Below, piece by piece: positions 25,432 to 34,452 of a stretch of DNA of 56,891 nt. A program made the translations under genes and the position numbers. Positions within the stretch are counted from its first letter, which is position 1. The number at the start of each line of letters is the position of its first letter. Origin of the DNA: Clostridia bacterium (lineage in GTDB: Bacteria; Bacillota; Clostridia; Oscillospirales; Acutalibacteraceae); contig JAFVEY010000077.1 in assembly GCA_017475765.1 (NCBI GenBank), positions 1 to 56,891 of the forward strand, in the 5' to 3' direction. The notes under the pieces were generated by a model. The model was not told the DNA's origin. It made no database searches and saw only the letters and a list, made by a program, of their open reading frames with translations.

Positions 25432-26517
25432 TTAGTATTTTATCGGATTGGATGAAAGATATTTCTTAACCATAAGAGCGACTTTGAAGATGATAGCATC
25501 CTCAAATTCTCTCAGATCAAGACCTGTAAGCTTTTTGATCTTTTCAAGTCTGTATACTAGTGTATTTCTGTGAACGAAAAGTTTTCTGGAGGTTTCCGAA
25601 ACATTCAGGTTATTTTCAAAGAAGCGCTGAATTGTAAACAGTGTTTCCTGGTCAAGCGATTCAATAGAACCTCTTTTAAACACTTCCTTCAGGAACATAT
25701 CGCAGAGGGTTGTCGGAAGCTGATAAATAAGACGGGCAATGCCGAGTTTGTCATAGCTTACGATGGAGCGTTCAGTATCAAATACCTTTCCGACCTCAAG
25801 AGCTACCTGAGCTTCCTTAAAGGAGCGGGCGAGATCCTTGATTCCTGTGACGGGAGTGCCGATGCCGATCACGCAGTGCGTGTAGAATTCGCCGGAAAGC
25901 GTATCGACGATAGATCCTGCGAGTTTTTCCAGATCCTTTGAATCAATGTCCTGTTTGATTTCCTTAACGAGTGCGATATCCGTTTCATTAATATTGATAA
26001 CGAAATCCTTTGATTTGTCGGGGAAGAGGTTCTGAATGACATCATAAGCTGAAATATCGGTTTTTGCCGAGATCTTTATCAGCATACAAACTCTGGTCAC
26101 ATCCGAATTGAATTTCAGCTCTCTTGATTTAAGATAAATATCACCGGGAAGAATGTTATCAAGAATAATATTTTTGATAAAGTTTCCCCTGTCATATTTT
26201 TCATCATAATACTGTTTGATGCTGCTGAGAGAAATGGCAAGTATAGCAGCATATTTCTGAGCCGCAAAGTCATTGCCCGCTACAAAAACGGCATATTCAC
26301 TTCTCGGTTTGCTTCCGAAGGATTTATATGTATATCCGTTAAGAACGAACGGAGCGGCAGAAGTGAGCATTTCGGATGTGATATGTTCGTTGACCTCGCC
26401 GATCTTGCCAAGCTCGCTGCAAGCGATAACAACAGAAGTTTCATCAATAACACCGATCGTTCTGTCGATGGTATCTCTCATCTGATGAATAACTCCTTGA
26501 AACAATCTGTTTGACAT
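25432..26517 (-). CDS. CdaR/PucR-family transcriptional regulator
   Basis: 361 residues. The C-terminal 60 residues contain the PucR-type helix-turn-helix (RFFENNLNVSETSRKLFVHRNTLVYRLEKIKKLTGLDLREFEDAIIF). The middle (about 120-280) has the GGDEF-like spacer domain of CdaR proteins. The N-terminal part (FQGVIHQMRDTIDRTIGVIDETSVVIACSE) resembles the diacid-sensing domain. Regulators of this type respond to small metabolites such as sugar diacids, but the ligand and target here are unknown because no catabolic operon adjoins it. SD GAGGTAAC precedes ATG 26517. Confidence 0.88.
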   Translation of the reverse strand: MSNRLFQGVIHQMRDTIDRTIGVIDETSVVIACSELGKIGEVNEHITSEMLTSAAPFVLNGYTYKSFGSKPRSEYAVFVAGNDFAAQKYAAILAISLSSIKQYYDEKYDRGNFIKNIILDNILPGDIYLKSRELKFNSDVTRVCMLIKISAKTDISAYDVIQNLFPDKSKDFVININETDIALVKEIKQDIDSKDLEKLAGSIVDTLSGEFYTHCVIGIGTPVTGIKDLARSFKEAQVALEVGKVFDTERSIVSYDKLGIARLIYQLPTTLCDMFLKEVFKRGSIESLDQETLFTIQRFFENNLNVSETSRKLFVHRNTLVYRLEKIKKLTGLDLREFEDAIIFKVALMVKKYLSSNPIKY

Positions 26518-26831
26518 ATTTTGTTACCTCACTTTAAAAGTATAATATTGATGTGATTAATTGACCGATAAAATAAACTACTATATACATTTTACACAAA
26601 ACTTTAAAAAAATGCAACCTTTTTATCGAATTTTTATTGAAATGACTTTTAAAAATTATGTAAAATTACGGAATACCGCAATTAATAGCCAAAAATTCGC
26701 TATGAAAACCTACAAATTTTAACAATGATTTTTTATTTTTTCTATCAAACCGACAGAAAATAGTATATATAACTCACTTTTTAATTAATTCAACATATAT
26801 TAAGGTGAAAATGACTATGAGCTATTTCCTG
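26518..26831. other. AT-rich intergenic stretch with no recognised feature
   Basis: Very AT-rich divergent region. TTGACC with TATACA 17 nt later (from about 26562) could be a weak plus-strand promoter, but no gene follows closely. I see no RNA gene or repeat. Confidence 0.4.
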
Positions 26832-26851
26832 ATTTCAACCGCTGTTGAAAT
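26832..26851. promoter_or_regulatory. Candidate operator: inverted repeat covering the -35 element
   Basis: ATTTCAAC-cgct-GTTGAAAT, a perfect 8-bp inverted repeat with a 4-nt centre. The right arm contains the -35 hexamer (26845-26850) of the U32 gene promoter. A protein bound here would block that promoter. Confidence 0.5.
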
Positions 26852-26873
26852 ATCTTCCGCAAAGTGTTATAAT
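26845..26873 (+). promoter_or_regulatory. Sigma-A promoter of the U32 protein gene
   Basis: TTGAAA (26845-26850), 17-nt spacer, TGT-TATAAT (TATAAT 26868-26873), an extended -10. Confidence 0.78.
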
Positions 26874-26917
26874 GTGGAATAGTATTTATTTTGTTTCAAA
26901 ACAGGAGAGTGTCAGTT

Positions 26918-28132
26918 ATGAATAAGGTTGAATTGCTTGCTCCGGCAGGAGATCCGGAATGTTTTGACAGCGCATTGAAATTTGGTGCCGATGCCATTTA
27001 TCTTGCCGGTACAGAATTCGGTATGAGAACAGCTTCCAGAAATTTTTCTCCTGAAGCGCTGAAGAATGCTGTCGATAAAGCTCATGCAAAGGGTGTCAGA
27101 GTTCATGTCACCTGCAACACTCTTCCGAGAAATGATGAAATGGAAAGACTTCCCGAATTTCTCACAACCGTTCAGGACTGCGGTGCCGATGCTTTTATCA
27201 TAGCCGATCTCGGCGTGATGTCGCTGGCTGCAAAATATGCACCTAAGGTTGAACGTCATGTTTCAACTCAGGCAGGAGTAGTCAATTATCAGACTGCAAG
27301 GGTGCTGTATGAAATGGGTGCGTCAAGAGTGGTTCTTGCCCGTGAGCTGAGTCTGAATGAAATTGCCGCACTCAAAGCAAAGATTCCGTCCGAACTGGAA
27401 ATAGAAACTTTTGTTCACGGTTCAATGTGCGTGTCCTTTTCCGGAAGATGTCTGATTTCAAGCTATATGACGGGAAGAGATGCCAACAGAGGAGACTGCG
27501 CCCAGCCGTGCAGATGGAAATATCAACTTTTTGAAGAACACAGAGAGGGGCAGTATTTTCCTGTCGAGGAAAATGAAAACGGCACATTTCTTTACAACTC
27601 ACGGGATCTTTGTATGATAGAGCATATCCCTGAGCTTTTGAATGCCGGTATCAACAGCCTGAAAATTGAAGGCAGGGCAAAATCGGCATATTATGTTTCA
27701 GTTATCACAAATGCCTATCGTCATGCGATCGACGAATATTATGAAAACGGCGGTAGTCGTCCGCTGTCGCCATGGATCAGAGAGGAGCTTGAAAAGGTCA
27801 GCCACAGAGAATACAATACCGGATTTTTCTTTGGAAGCGAGCCGGGACAGGTAACGGGAAACGGGGGATATATCCGTCACTATGATGTGGTTGCCGTATG
27901 CGATGAATATAAGGATCATACAGCATATCTGACACAGCGCAACAGGTTTTTTTCCGGTGACAGACTGGACGTTCTTCCGCCGAGCGGCGAACCGTTTGAA
28001 ATTACCATAGATTATATGCAGAATGATAAGGGGGAGCAGATAGATGTTGCGCCCCATGCCATGCAGAAAGTAATCATGCCGAGCAATGTTGAGATACCTG
28101 CCGGTTCGGTTTTAAGAAAGCAGCGAGATTGA
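26918..28132 (+). CDS. Peptidase U32 family protein (tRNA/rRNA hydroxylation-type)
   Basis: 404 residues. N-terminal KVELLAPAGDPECFDSALKFGADAIYLAG and the family signature ETFVHGSMCVSFSGRCLISSYMTGRDANRGDCAQPCRWKY with its conserved cysteines identify the U32 family. Although named as collagenase-like peptidases, several characterised members (RlhA, TrhP) act in prephenate-dependent hydroxylation of RNA; a TrhP-like role in tRNA U34 modification is the likelier guess. ATG 26918 follows AGGAGAG; an earlier in-frame ATG at 26891 has no SD. The gene is followed after 24 nt by a YqiA-like esterase gene. Confidence 0.92.
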   Translation: MNKVELLAPAGDPECFDSALKFGADAIYLAGTEFGMRTASRNFSPEALKNAVDKAHAKGVRVHVTCNTLPRNDEMERLPEFLTTVQDCGADAFIIADLGVMSLAAKYAPKVERHVSTQAGVVNYQTARVLYEMGASRVVLARELSLNEIAALKAKIPSELEIETFVHGSMCVSFSGRCLISSYMTGRDANRGDCAQPCRWKYQLFEEHREGQYFPVEENENGTFLYNSRDLCMIEHIPELLNAGINSLKIEGRAKSAYYVSVITNAYRHAIDEYYENGGSRPLSPWIREELEKVSHREYNTGFFFGSEPGQVTGNGGYIRHYDVVAVCDEYKDHTAYLTQRNRFFSGDRLDVLPPSGEPFEITIDYMQNDKGEQIDVAPHAMQKVIMPSNVEIPAGSVLRKQRD

Positions 28133-28156
28133 TTGAAAATAAGGTTAAGGTGAGCA

Positions 28157-28696
28157 ATGATGAAAATACTGAATATACACGGATACAGGGGAAATGCGGC
28201 GAATGCAGCTTATAATGCTTTGTCGGAGTGCGGATTTGATATTATATCCCTTCAGATAGATTATGACAGGACATCTCCTGAAACATTAATGCAGCTTCTC
28301 AGCAGTCAGTTTGCCAACAATTTTTGCAGCGCAGTAGTCGGAACAAGTCTGGGAGGATTTTTTGCAGCGCTGATCAGTGCAAAGCATGAATGTCCTGCTG
28401 TTCTGATCAATCCGTGTCTTTTGCCATTTTTAAGTCTGCCGAGGCTGGGCTATAAGGATGATGATGGAATTGTGGAATATATCAGGCTGTTTTCGGGAAT
28501 TGCCGATGCGGATAACAGTAATATATCTGTGATTGCAGGCGGCAAGGATGAGGTAATAGACACACATGATTTTACTAGAAGTATTTTTCAGAATGAAAGG
28601 TACATATTGGTTCCTGACGGTATGCACAGCGGTGCAACAATGCCCCTGACCGATATTTTCAAAGATCATATTGATGGATTTTTCGGAGAAAGATGA
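28157..28696 (+). CDS. YqiA/YcfP-like alpha/beta hydrolase
   Basis: 179 residues. Starts ILNIHGYRGNAANAAYNAL, the oxyanion region of this compact esterase family. The nucleophile elbow is GTSLGG, the acid Asp lies in VIAGGKDEVID, and the catalytic His in PDGMHSGATM. Relatives are small esterases (UPF0227/YqiA) of uncertain physiological substrate. SD AAGGTGAG; ATG 28160 is an equally possible start one codon later. Probably cotranscribed with the U32 gene. Confidence 0.82.
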   Translation: MMKILNIHGYRGNAANAAYNALSECGFDIISLQIDYDRTSPETLMQLLSSQFANNFCSAVVGTSLGGFFAALISAKHECPAVLINPCLLPFLSLPRLGYKDDDGIVEYIRLFSGIADADNSNISVIAGGKDEVIDTHDFTRSIFQNERYILVPDGMHSGATMPLTDIFKDHIDGFFGER

Positions 28697-28759
28697 GGAT
28701 TTTATAAAAAAGTACGGATTTTGAATTAACAATGTCATAAACGAGGGGGCATACAAATA

Positions 28760-29464
28760 TTGAATAACAATAATCAATTCGATCAGAATGAGAATACTGT
28801 ATTTCAGTCAAATGATGATTATCAGACAAAAGTTTCAAAGATCATGGAAGAGTATAATATACAAAATGGACATTCATATCGGATGGGAAAAGATATAGAT
28901 TTTTCAACATTGAAAATGTTATATCCCGATGCAGGGCGTTCGACATATCGGGATGGGCTTCCGAAGTTTTTTCTGCTGACCATACTCGGTGCGGTTTCGA
29001 TTCTCATTGTGATTGTTTTTTTGATCGTCAGTATTATGGCAGCAGAAAATTCAAAGAAGTTCATAGACAACGCCGTAACAGTAACGGGGCAAGTAACTAA
29101 TGTCACAAAACATCGTAACAAGAAAAGTGTAAGATATACTTATGTTGTCCGTTACAGCTATGAATATGCAGGTGATTCATTCAATGGTCAGGATACATTG
29201 GATTTTTCCGATGCGTCCCGAATGGGATTGACCAGTATAGTAAACAGCGGAAGAAGTGTGACCGTATATATTGATCCCGATAATCCTTCCTCCTCCATGC
29301 TTGTTGAAGAAAAAGCAGACAGCGCCTTTTCTGCTTTTCTTGTTTTAGGTGCTATGGGTGTTTTTTTGATTGTAGTGGGCGTTAAGCACCTCAAAGACTG
29401 CGAGGCAGGAAAAAGAGCCGTTTATACAGTATCAGGCAAGAAAAAGTCAAGAAAGATTTCCTGA
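28760..29464 (+). CDS. DUF3592-type membrane protein
   Basis: 234 residues. Asn/Gln/Asp-rich N-terminus (1-70), membrane helix (about 75-97), an extracytoplasmic beta-domain (VTVTGQVTNVTKHRNKKSVRYTYVVRYSYEYAG...VTVYIDPDNPSSSMLVEE) and a second helix (about 195-213) with a basic tail. The pattern 'turns X into a new domain, then YxPxxPs' matches DUF3592. The function is unknown. The start is TTG 28760, after GAGGGGG; the first in-frame ATG (28844) lacks an SD. Confidence 0.78.
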   Translation: MNNNNQFDQNENTVFQSNDDYQTKVSKIMEEYNIQNGHSYRMGKDIDFSTLKMLYPDAGRSTYRDGLPKFFLLTILGAVSILIVIVFLIVSIMAAENSKKFIDNAVTVTGQVTNVTKHRNKKSVRYTYVVRYSYEYAGDSFNGQDTLDFSDASRMGLTSIVNSGRSVTVYIDPDNPSSSMLVEEKADSAFSAFLVLGAMGVFLIVVGVKHLKDCEAGKRAVYTVSGKKKSRKIS

Positions 29465-29598
29465 CAATTGACTGCAAATTTTTTGTTTCAAGAAGCTTTA
29501 GTATTTATGATTAATCAATGGAAGAGGACAAAAATGTTCGGAAGATTCGCTCATGACAGACATATAACTGTGAATTTAAATGATAAAAGGGTGTTACT

Positions 29599-31554
29599 AT
29601 GGAACAGTTTAAACTTGTATCGGATTATCGTCCGACAGGCGACCAGCCGCAGGCTATTGCCGAATTAATCAAAAGTATCAATGCCGGAAACAGGGAACAG
29701 ACCTTGCTCGGTGTGACAGGTTCAGGAAAAACCTTTACCATGGCAAATGTCATTGCACAGCTTAACCGCCCGACATTGGTGCTTGCACATAATAAAACAT
29801 TGGCGGCACAGCTTTGTGAGGAATTCCGTTCGTTTTTCCCCGAAAATGCGGTGGAATATTTTGTGTCCTATTATGACTATTATCAGCCTGAGGCTTATGT
29901 TCCGACAACAGATACCTATATTGAAAAGGACAGCGCCATCAATGATGAAATCGACAAGCTCCGTCACTCGGCAACGCTTGCACTCTCAGAGCGCAGAGAT
30001 GTGATTATTGTGGCGAGTGTGTCATGTATTTATTCCCTCGGCAACCCGATTGATTACCGCAATATGGTGATTTCTCTCCGTCCGGGAATGAAAAAATCAA
30101 GGGATGATCTCCTTAAAAAGCTGGTAGAGCTGCAATATGAAAGAAACGATATCGACTTTACCCGTAATAAATTCAGGGTCAGGGGAGATGTTGTCGAAAT
30201 ATTTCCTGCTTATTCGTCCGATGCGATCATAAGAGTGGAGTTTTTTGGAGATGAGATCGACAGGATCAGCGAGATCAATCCCATAACGGGAGAGAACCGT
30301 TCCAATCTGAAACACGCAGCCATCTATCCGGCTTCTCACTATATTGTGCCGAGAGATAAAATAGAAATAGCTGTAAAGGAAATTGAACAGGAACTGGAAG
30401 AAAGAATCAAATTCTTTCAGGACAGAGGGAAATTGTTGGAAGCGCAGAGAATAGAACAACGAACAAAATATGACATTGAAATGCTCAAGGAAATAGGCTT
30501 CTGCAGCGGTATCGAAAACTATTCAAGAGTTCTTTCGGGCAGAAAGCCCGGTTCAGTTCCTTATACGCTTCTTGATTACTTTCCGGAGGATTATCTTCTT
30601 TTCGTGGATGAATCTCATGTAATGCTGCCGCAGGTGCGTGGAATGTACGGAGGGGACAGAGGAAGAAAAGAAAACCTTGTCGAATACGGATTCCGTCTGC
30701 CGTCTGCTTACGACAACAGACCCCTCAATTTTGATGAATTTTATGACAGGATCAATCAGGCAGTTTTTGTCAGCGCAACCCCCGGCGATCTGGAGCTTGA
30801 AAAAAGTGCCGTTATCGCCGAACAGGTAATCAGACCGACAGGACTTCTCGACCCTGAAATAAGCGTCCGCCCTGTTGAAGGGCAGATGGATGATCTGATA
30901 TCTGAAATTAACAAGCGTACAGAGAAAGATCAGCGTGTGCTTGTGACAACCCTAACCAAGAAGATGGCGGAGGATCTTACGGATTATTTTACGACCATGG
31001 GGATCAAGGTGCGCTATATGCACCATGATATTGATACGGTTGAGAGGATGCAGATCATCCGTGATCTCAGACTCGGCGAGTTTAATGTGCTTGTCGGAAT
31101 CAATCTTCTTCGTGAGGGACTCGACATTCCGGAAGTTTCTCTGGTTGCCATTCTTGATGCGGATAAGGAGGGATTCCTCAGAAGTGAGCGTTCTCTCATA
31201 CAGACCATAGGCAGAGCCGCAAGAAATGCAGAGGGTACGGTCATCATGTATGCCGACTGCGTTACGGATTCTATGGAAAAAGCCATCACCGAAACCGAAA
31301 GAAGAAGATCCATACAGCAGAAGTATAATGAAGAAAATGGTATTATACCGAAAACGATCACCAAAAAGGTCAGCGATATCATAGAAATCTCATCTCATGA
31401 TGATGAAAAGCTGCGCAGCAAAACCAGGATGAGCAAGGCGGAACGTGAAAAGCTCATTGCCCAGCTGACAAAGGAAATGAAGGCTGCCGCAAAACTGCTT
31501 GAATTTGAACACGCCGCTTATCTGAGAGATAAAATAAAAGAGCTGCAGGGTTAA
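29599..31554 (+). CDS. uvrB: UvrABC excinuclease subunit B
   Basis: 651 residues, full length for the family. Walker A is GVTGSGKT (38-45), the DNA-clamping beta-hairpin is [16 protein letters not shown]-like Walker B is [11 protein letters not shown], and helicase motifs [38 protein letters not shown] and QTIGRAARN are in order. A C-terminal UVR motif (about 615-650) binds UvrC. UvrB verifies damage and loads UvrC in nucleotide excision repair. uvrA does not follow, unlike many Firmicutes. SD AAAAGGGTG. The 134 nt upstream hold no clear promoter or SOS box. Confidence 0.98.
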   Translation: MEQFKLVSDYRPTGDQPQAIAELIKSINAGNREQTLLGVTGSGKTFTMANVIAQLNRPTLVLAHNKTLAAQLCEEFRSFFPENAVEYFVSYYDYYQPEAYVPTTDTYIEKDSAINDEIDKLRHSATLALSERRDVIIVASVSCIYSLGNPIDYRNMVISLRPGMKKSRDDLLKKLVELQYERNDIDFTRNKFRVRGDVVEIFPAYSSDAIIRVEFFGDEIDRISEINPITGENRSNLKHAAIYPASHYIVPRDKIEIAVKEIEQELEERIKFFQDRGKLLEAQRIEQRTKYDIEMLKEIGFCSGIENYSRVLSGRKPGSVPYTLLDYFPEDYLLFVDESHVMLPQVRGMYGGDRGRKENLVEYGFRLPSAYDNRPLNFDEFYDRINQAVFVSATPGDLELEKSAVIAEQVIRPTGLLDPEISVRPVEGQMDDLISEINKRTEKDQRVLVTTLTKKMAEDLTDYFTTMGIKVRYMHHDIDTVERMQIIRDLRLGEFNVLVGINLLREGLDIPEVSLVAILDADKEGFLRSERSLIQTIGRAARNAEGTVIMYADCVTDSMEKAITETERRRSIQQKYNEENGIIPKTITKKVSDIIEISSHDDEKLRSKTRMSKAEREKLIAQLTKEMKAAAKLLEFEHAAYLRDKIKELQG

Positions 31555-31618
31555 TTGATTTGTAAAAATTGATAAATTCAGGTAAATAAAAACGACTGGA
31601 TTTGTTGGAGATGAAAAT

Positions 31619-32416
31619 ATGGACATTTTGGGTCTTGACAAAATTAAACATTTGGACGAAAATAGTAGAGTTGAAGTAACGGGACTTGAAATGATCCGCA
31701 GGGAAACTGTTAATATTACAGGTCTTGATTGTATTCGTCATGCGGACGCAAGCGATCTTCCCGGAATGTCAGCCTTTGCGGTAAAACTAATCGGGCTTGT
31801 CAGTCAGGCAAAAGAGCTTGATACGGAATATAAGGAATTCGGAGCCGAACATCATCAATATGAATTCAATCCGGTGATTCCTCTTTCACAGGTCAGGGAT
31901 TTTGAACACAGACATCATATCAGGCTTCCGCAGGGTTATGTTGATTTTCTGACACAGGTCGGCAATGGCGGAGCAGGGCCGGGATATGGTATCTATTCGC
32001 TGGAACAGACAGAAACAGAGTGTTACTATGACCATAAAAACAGCTTTTGCCCGTATACAGAGGTCAAAAATCAGCCTGATTTTTATACTCTGCCCTATAC
32101 ATCGGAAGGCAAAGAGCCTATGGTGAATTCCCTTCTTTCTCCGCAGTATTGGGACAGCTGGTATAACGAGCTGCAAAGGATCGCATCCGTTGGTGACGGT
32201 ACAGCCTATGACCGTATGTATTCCGAAGCCTATAACGGACTGATACAAATTATAGATGAAGGCTGCTGCACAGGATATATGCTGGTATGCAGCGGAGATT
32301 TAAGCGGAGAGATCGTTTTTTTCAGGCATGAGCTTGAAATGCCGCAGCCTGTGAATATGACATTTGAAGATTTTATTATCAATCATTTTAAAAGTATCAT
32401 CCATAAATATGAATAA
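31619..32416 (+). CDS. SMI1/KNR4 (SUKH) family protein
   Basis: 265 residues. The central and C-terminal part shows the SUKH fold: PLSQVRDFEHRHHIRLPQGYVDFLTQVGNGGAGPGYGIYSL, then GCCTGYMLVCSGDLSGEIVFF and a terminal MTFEDFIINHF. In bacteria many SUKH proteins neutralise polymorphic toxins, but others are not immunity proteins. No toxin gene is nearby. The first 41 residues carry three GL(D/E)xI(K/R) motifs at 5, 22 and 35, possibly a small repeat. Its stop is immediately followed by the topoisomerase gene, so the two are likely cotranscribed. SD GGAGATG; ATG 31619. Confidence 0.85.
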   Translation: MDILGLDKIKHLDENSRVEVTGLEMIRRETVNITGLDCIRHADASDLPGMSAFAVKLIGLVSQAKELDTEYKEFGAEHHQYEFNPVIPLSQVRDFEHRHHIRLPQGYVDFLTQVGNGGAGPGYGIYSLEQTETECYYDHKNSFCPYTEVKNQPDFYTLPYTSEGKEPMVNSLLSPQYWDSWYNELQRIASVGDGTAYDRMYSEAYNGLIQIIDEGCCTGYMLVCSGDLSGEIVFFRHELEMPQPVNMTFEDFIINHFKSIIHKYE

Positions 32417-32446
32417 ATGAATTTGAATGAAGAGGAGAAAGGAACA

Positions 32447-34435
32447 TTGGCGAAACAACAAAAGCAAACCTACGGAAATGAAAGTATAACGACCCTTAAG
32501 GGCGCTGACAGAGTCAGAAAGCGACCGGCAGTTATTTTCGGCTCAGACGGAATAGAAGGATGTCAGCATTCTGCCTTTGAGATACTTTCCAACTCGATCG
32601 ACGAAGCCCGTGAGGGTTACGGAAAGGAAATCATCATCACACGCTTTGCCGACCATTCGATCGAGATAGAGGATTTCGGCAGAGGCATACCCGTAGATTA
32701 TAACAAGAATGAGGAACGCTATAACTGGGAGCTTGTTTTCTGTGAATTGTATGCAGGCGGAAAATATAACAACAGCGAAGCCGAAAGTTATGAATTTTCT
32801 CTCGGACTGAACGGTCTGGGTCTTTGTTCGACTCAGTATTCATCAGAATATATGGATGTTGAAATACGCCGTGACGAAACGCTTTTCACACTTCATTTTG
32901 AACATGGAGAAAATGTCGGAGGACTCAAAAAGGAAAAATACAGCGGCAGAAAAACGGGTACGAAGATAAAATGGAAACCGGATATAGAGGTGTTTACGGA
33001 TATTAATATAACGGATGAATATTTCATGGATATCATCCGCCGTCAGGCAATTGTCAATGCCGGAATACGCTTCATTTACCGTTCCGAAAAGACGGACGGC
33101 GGCTTTGAAGAAACCGAATTTATCTATCAGAACGGCATAGAGGATCATGTAAAGGAACTGATTGGAGAGGACGGTCTTTCAAACGTACAGTTCTGGCAGA
33201 CAGAAAAAATGGTTCGTGACCGTGACGATAAGCCGGAATATAAAACCAAGATCAATATTGCGCTTGCCTTTTCAAACAAAGTAAATGTCTCGGAATATTA
33301 TCACAATTCATCGTGGCTGGAATATGGCGGCGCACCAGAAAAGGCCGTTAAAAATGCTTTTGTGTATTCAATAGATGCCTATCTTAAGGCTAACGGCAAA
33401 TATCAGAAAAATGAAGCGAAGATCAGCTTTGACGATGTTCGTGATTGTCTTGTTATTGTTATTTCGTCCTTTTCAAGTGTCACATCATACGAGAATCAGA
33501 CAAAAAAGGCTATCACCAATAAGGGTATTCAGGACGCAATGACGGAATATCTCCGCCATCAGCTGGAGGTTTATTTTATTGAAAATAAACTTGATGCAGA
33601 AAAAATTGCGGCTCAGGTTCTGATTAACAAAAGAAGCCGTGAAAGCGCCGAAAAAACAAGGTTTAACATCAAAAAGACCCTTGCTGGCAATATGGATATG
33701 ACAGGCAGAGTAGCGAAATTCGTTGACTGCCGCAGCAAGGATAAAGGCGAGAGAGAACTTTTCATCGTGGAGGGTGATTCAGCTCTCGGTGCCTGCAAAC
33801 AGGCAAGAAATCCCGATTTTCAGGCGATTATGCCAATAAGGGGAAAGATACTTAATTGTCTGAAAGCGGATTATAATAAAATTTTCAAAAGTGAGATCAT
33901 CACCGATCTTCTGAAGGTACTCGGCTGCGGAGTGGAAGTGAAATCCAAGGCAAACAAAGACCTTGCCTCGTTTGATATGGAGCTTCTGAGGTGGAATAAG
34001 ATCATATTCTGTACAGATGCCGATGTTGACGGCTTCCACATACGCACCCTTCTGCTCACCATGATATACCGCCTTGCACCGACGCTTATCAGGGAAGGCA
34101 AGGTATTTATTGCAGAATCACCTCTTTATGAGATAACCTCAAAGGAAAAGGTGTATTTTGCCTACACGGAGGCAGAAAAGGAACAGTTCATCAAGGAAAT
34201 CGGAAATAATAAGTTCACCATACAGCGTTCAAAGGGTCTTGGTGAAAATGAACCTGATATGATGAGCCTTACCACCATGAATCCGGCAACACGCAGACTG
34301 ATCAAGGTAATGCCTGATGATGCGGCAATGACCTCTGAAATGTTTGATATTCTGCTTGGCGATAATCTGACAGTAAGACGGGATTATATTATTGAAAACG
34401 GTGCAAGATATATTGACGATCTGGATGTATCATAA
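32447..34435 (+). CDS. parE: Divergent type IIA topoisomerase ATPase subunit (ParE/GyrB-like)
   Basis: 662 residues. The GHKL ATPase domain has SAFEILSNSIDEAREG, DFGRGIPVD and GGKYN...SLGLNGLGLC. The Toprim metal site follows with EGDSALGACKQARNPDF, PIRGKILN and DADVDGFHIRTLLLT, then the C-terminal FTIQRSKGLGENEPDMM. Compared with textbook GyrB/ParE (EGDSAGGSAKQGRDR; DADVDGSHIRT) it differs at several usually invariant positions, so it is a diverged paralogue. TTG 32447 with GGAGAAAGG is preferred; ATG 32417 abuts the SUKH stop without an SD. The partner subunit begins 17 nt downstream. The symbol is provisional. Confidence 0.85.
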   Translation: MAKQQKQTYGNESITTLKGADRVRKRPAVIFGSDGIEGCQHSAFEILSNSIDEAREGYGKEIIITRFADHSIEIEDFGRGIPVDYNKNEERYNWELVFCELYAGGKYNNSEAESYEFSLGLNGLGLCSTQYSSEYMDVEIRRDETLFTLHFEHGENVGGLKKEKYSGRKTGTKIKWKPDIEVFTDINITDEYFMDIIRRQAIVNAGIRFIYRSEKTDGGFEETEFIYQNGIEDHVKELIGEDGLSNVQFWQTEKMVRDRDDKPEYKTKINIALAFSNKVNVSEYYHNSSWLEYGGAPEKAVKNAFVYSIDAYLKANGKYQKNEAKISFDDVRDCLVIVISSFSSVTSYENQTKKAITNKGIQDAMTEYLRHQLEVYFIENKLDAEKIAAQVLINKRSRESAEKTRFNIKKTLAGNMDMTGRVAKFVDCRSKDKGERELFIVEGDSALGACKQARNPDFQAIMPIRGKILNCLKADYNKIFKSEIITDLLKVLGCGVEVKSKANKDLASFDMELLRWNKIIFCTDADVDGFHIRTLLLTMIYRLAPTLIREGKVFIAESPLYEITSKEKVYFAYTEAEKEQFIKEIGNNKFTIQRSKGLGENEPDMMSLTTMNPATRRLIKVMPDDAAMTSEMFDILLGDNLTVRRDYIIENGARYIDDLDVS

Positions 34436-34452
34436 AGGAGCTGTGGAAAAAT

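Noticed and set aside
26811-26882. A 23-codon reading frame with an AAGGTGA SD before the U32 gene
   Set aside because: It lies across the inverted repeat, -35 and -10 of the U32 promoter, so it would rarely be transcribed from its own start. I treat it as chance.
29465-29598. An SOS box in front of uvrB
   Set aside because: Only a half-site-like GTTCG is present; no CGAAC-N4-GTTCG pattern.
29468-29668. A 66-codon frame overlapping the start of uvrB
   Set aside because: It overlaps uvrB in another frame, has poor coding character and no conserved motif.
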